A DNA stretch of 64,000 nucleotides from Sphagnum compactum. Taxonomy: Eukaryota > Bryophyta > Sphagnopsida > Sphagnales. The notes below the pieces were generated by a model. The model did not search any database. It had not been told where the DNA came from and was given only the letters and a program-made list of their open reading frames with translations. Positions within the stretch are counted from its first letter, which is position 1. The number at the start of each line of letters is the position of its first letter. The stretch covers positions 15,934,001 to 15,998,000 of the forward strand of contig OZ234498.1 in the NCBI GenBank assembly GCA_965153455.1, in the 5' to 3' direction. Below are positions 62,904-64,000 of this stretch, piece by piece. The translations under genes and the position numbers were made by a program.

Positions 62904-63400
62904 GTTATTATTATTTCAAATTATTTTACATTACATTACGTTTATGTGGATGTGTCCCTAGTTCATTAGGAATTTCAATAATCATTTAAATGAAATCACC
63001 ACTAATTCATTATATTAAAATTCTAGTGAATTCACCGCATCTTTTAATGATTGACAACGAGTTGGTACACATAAGCAAATTCATTAAAAATCAATCAAAT
63101 TAGAAAATTATCACATGGCATTGATTTTTTAAATTAAATTAATTTTATATTTAGTTAATATTATTTCGAGTTTTTTATTTTATATTATTATTTTACGTAC
63201 ATACAATGTTGATTTTACAATCAACAAACACCATTGACCACATGGGAAGTTTTATCAAGGTTTCTTGAACTTTAAGGTAATAACCCATACCATTCCCATC
63301 CAACCCCTTGTTTACTATGAAACAGATGAGGTGATGATCGAATTTATTATGTTGTTTATTTTAATTTTTTGTCAAAAACCAATTTTAAATATTATTATAT
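58600..63400. other. AT-rich intergenic DNA
   Basis: No exon chain or RNA gene was recognised. It contains one isolated copy of the right-edge repeat (about 60140-60300), a TTAGGTTATT-type simple repeat at about 62690-62830, and an (AT)n run near 62878-62903. Confidence 0.5.
62690..62905. repeat. Simple repeats: GGTTATT-rich stretch and (AT)n microsatellite
   Basis: TTAGGTTATT/TTCAGTTATT-like phrases recur every 10-20 bases over 62690-62830. A run of alternating TA of about 24 bases follows near 62880-62903. Confidence 0.8.
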
Positions 63401-63409
63401 TTTGAATAC

Positions 63410-64000
63410 TATGTCCGAAAGAAAAAAAATTAACTTTGTTACAAAAGATTATTTCCAAGATTTACATATTTTGAATGTTTTAAGGAAAACAATAACTATT
63501 TAATCTGACTATAAATGCATTTGAATATTGTAATTTAATACATTTAACCAATGAAAATTTGAAGATTTATTCTTTTTTTAACCATTATTATATTTCTCAT
63601 ATTTTTTCCAAATGAAAAAAAATTCATTTCATTTTAGAAGATTTTTACAAGTTATACATATATTTAATATTTAAAAAAAATAATAAATATTTAATTTGAC
63701 TGAAAATACATTTGAAACTTACAACATAAAACATTTCAACAATGTTGTTTTGAAAAAAATCTTTCTTTCACCACTATTATCTTTCTCATACTTTGTTTAA
63801 ATGAATATAATATTTCGTTTTATATTTTTTCCTTTGATGCTTTCACACATACAAATTTTTAATAAAATATTAATCAATAATTCTACTTTAAATTCATTTG
63901 AACTTTGTTATATAAAACACTTCCACATTATGTTTTGAGGGGGATTTTTATTTCAAATAACATAATGTGTGAATAAACCTTTTTTTAATTAGTGTTTTGT
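63410..64000. repeat. Tandem repeat, ~188-bp unit, about 3 copies, running off the window
   Basis: Phrases of the type GACTATAAATGCATTTGAA (63505), GACTGAAAATACATTTGAA (63695) and a third copy near 63885 are spaced 185-190 bp. Each is preceded by an AATTTAACTTT/ATTTCATTTTAG-like stretch and followed by TTCAACAATGnTnTTTTGA and CACTATTATnTTTCTCATA phrases. A related isolated copy is at about 60140-60300. Confidence 0.7.

Overview
This window is nuclear DNA from a land plant. The evidence is split, GT-AG-spliced genes for plant proteins (chloroplast envelope protein TIC21, translation factor eIF3h, a plastid-targeted membrane protein, and a receptor-like-type kinase), plant promoter motifs (telo-boxes AAACCCTAA, site II GGCCCA), a box C/D snoRNA cluster, and relics of Ty1/copia, hAT and CACTA elements. 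Exons and leaders are moderately GC-rich and the intergenic DNA is strongly AT-rich. The lineage cannot be fixed from this sequence alone. The low GC, and a kinase placed after a long TPR array (angiosperm BSK proteins have the kinase first), would fit a bryophyte, lycophyte or fern; this is weak inference.

Layout: 1-2.9 kb is AT-rich flank and 3' flank of gene 1. A plastid membrane protein gene lies on the minus strand (5 exons, 5114 to 2879, one probable GC-AG intron), and eIF3h lies on the minus strand (10 exons, 11494 to 6985). 12-25 kb is repeat-rich and contains copia relics (15.2-16.6 and 20.1-20.9 kb), a 162-bp tandem repeat, and a MITE (21.84-22.16 kb). TIC21 is on the minus strand (4 exons, 26886 to 25282). 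28.1-31.8 kb is an hAT relic split by a 1.84-kb CACTA-type element. 32-36.4 kb is low-complexity AT-rich DNA. 36.5-37.9 kb is a GC-richer island with a telo-box/TATA promoter and at least three box C/D snoRNAs, one of which has a guide complementary to 18S rRNA. 39.8-41.6 kb is a second hAT relic. 42.4-49.5 kb holds tandem repeats, including seven ~180-bp units. 52.3-58.6 kb is a large plus-strand gene. The final 5 kb is AT-rich and ends in a ~188-bp tandem repeat that runs off the window.

The standout is the 52.3-58.6 kb gene. About 31 nearly identical 34-residue (102-bp) TPR units are followed by a receptor-like-type protein kinase domain, with no signal peptide or membrane segment. About 14 further units upstream are broken by stops and a frameshift. 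The middle units show a three-unit (306-bp) higher-order period, so the array appears to be expanding and homogenising at present. A long, variable solenoid coupled to a kinase resembles repeat-based recognition receptors; that functional reading is inference.

The three conventional genes are housekeeping genes (translation initiation and chloroplast membranes). They share telo-box or site II promoter motifs but form no operon-like unit.
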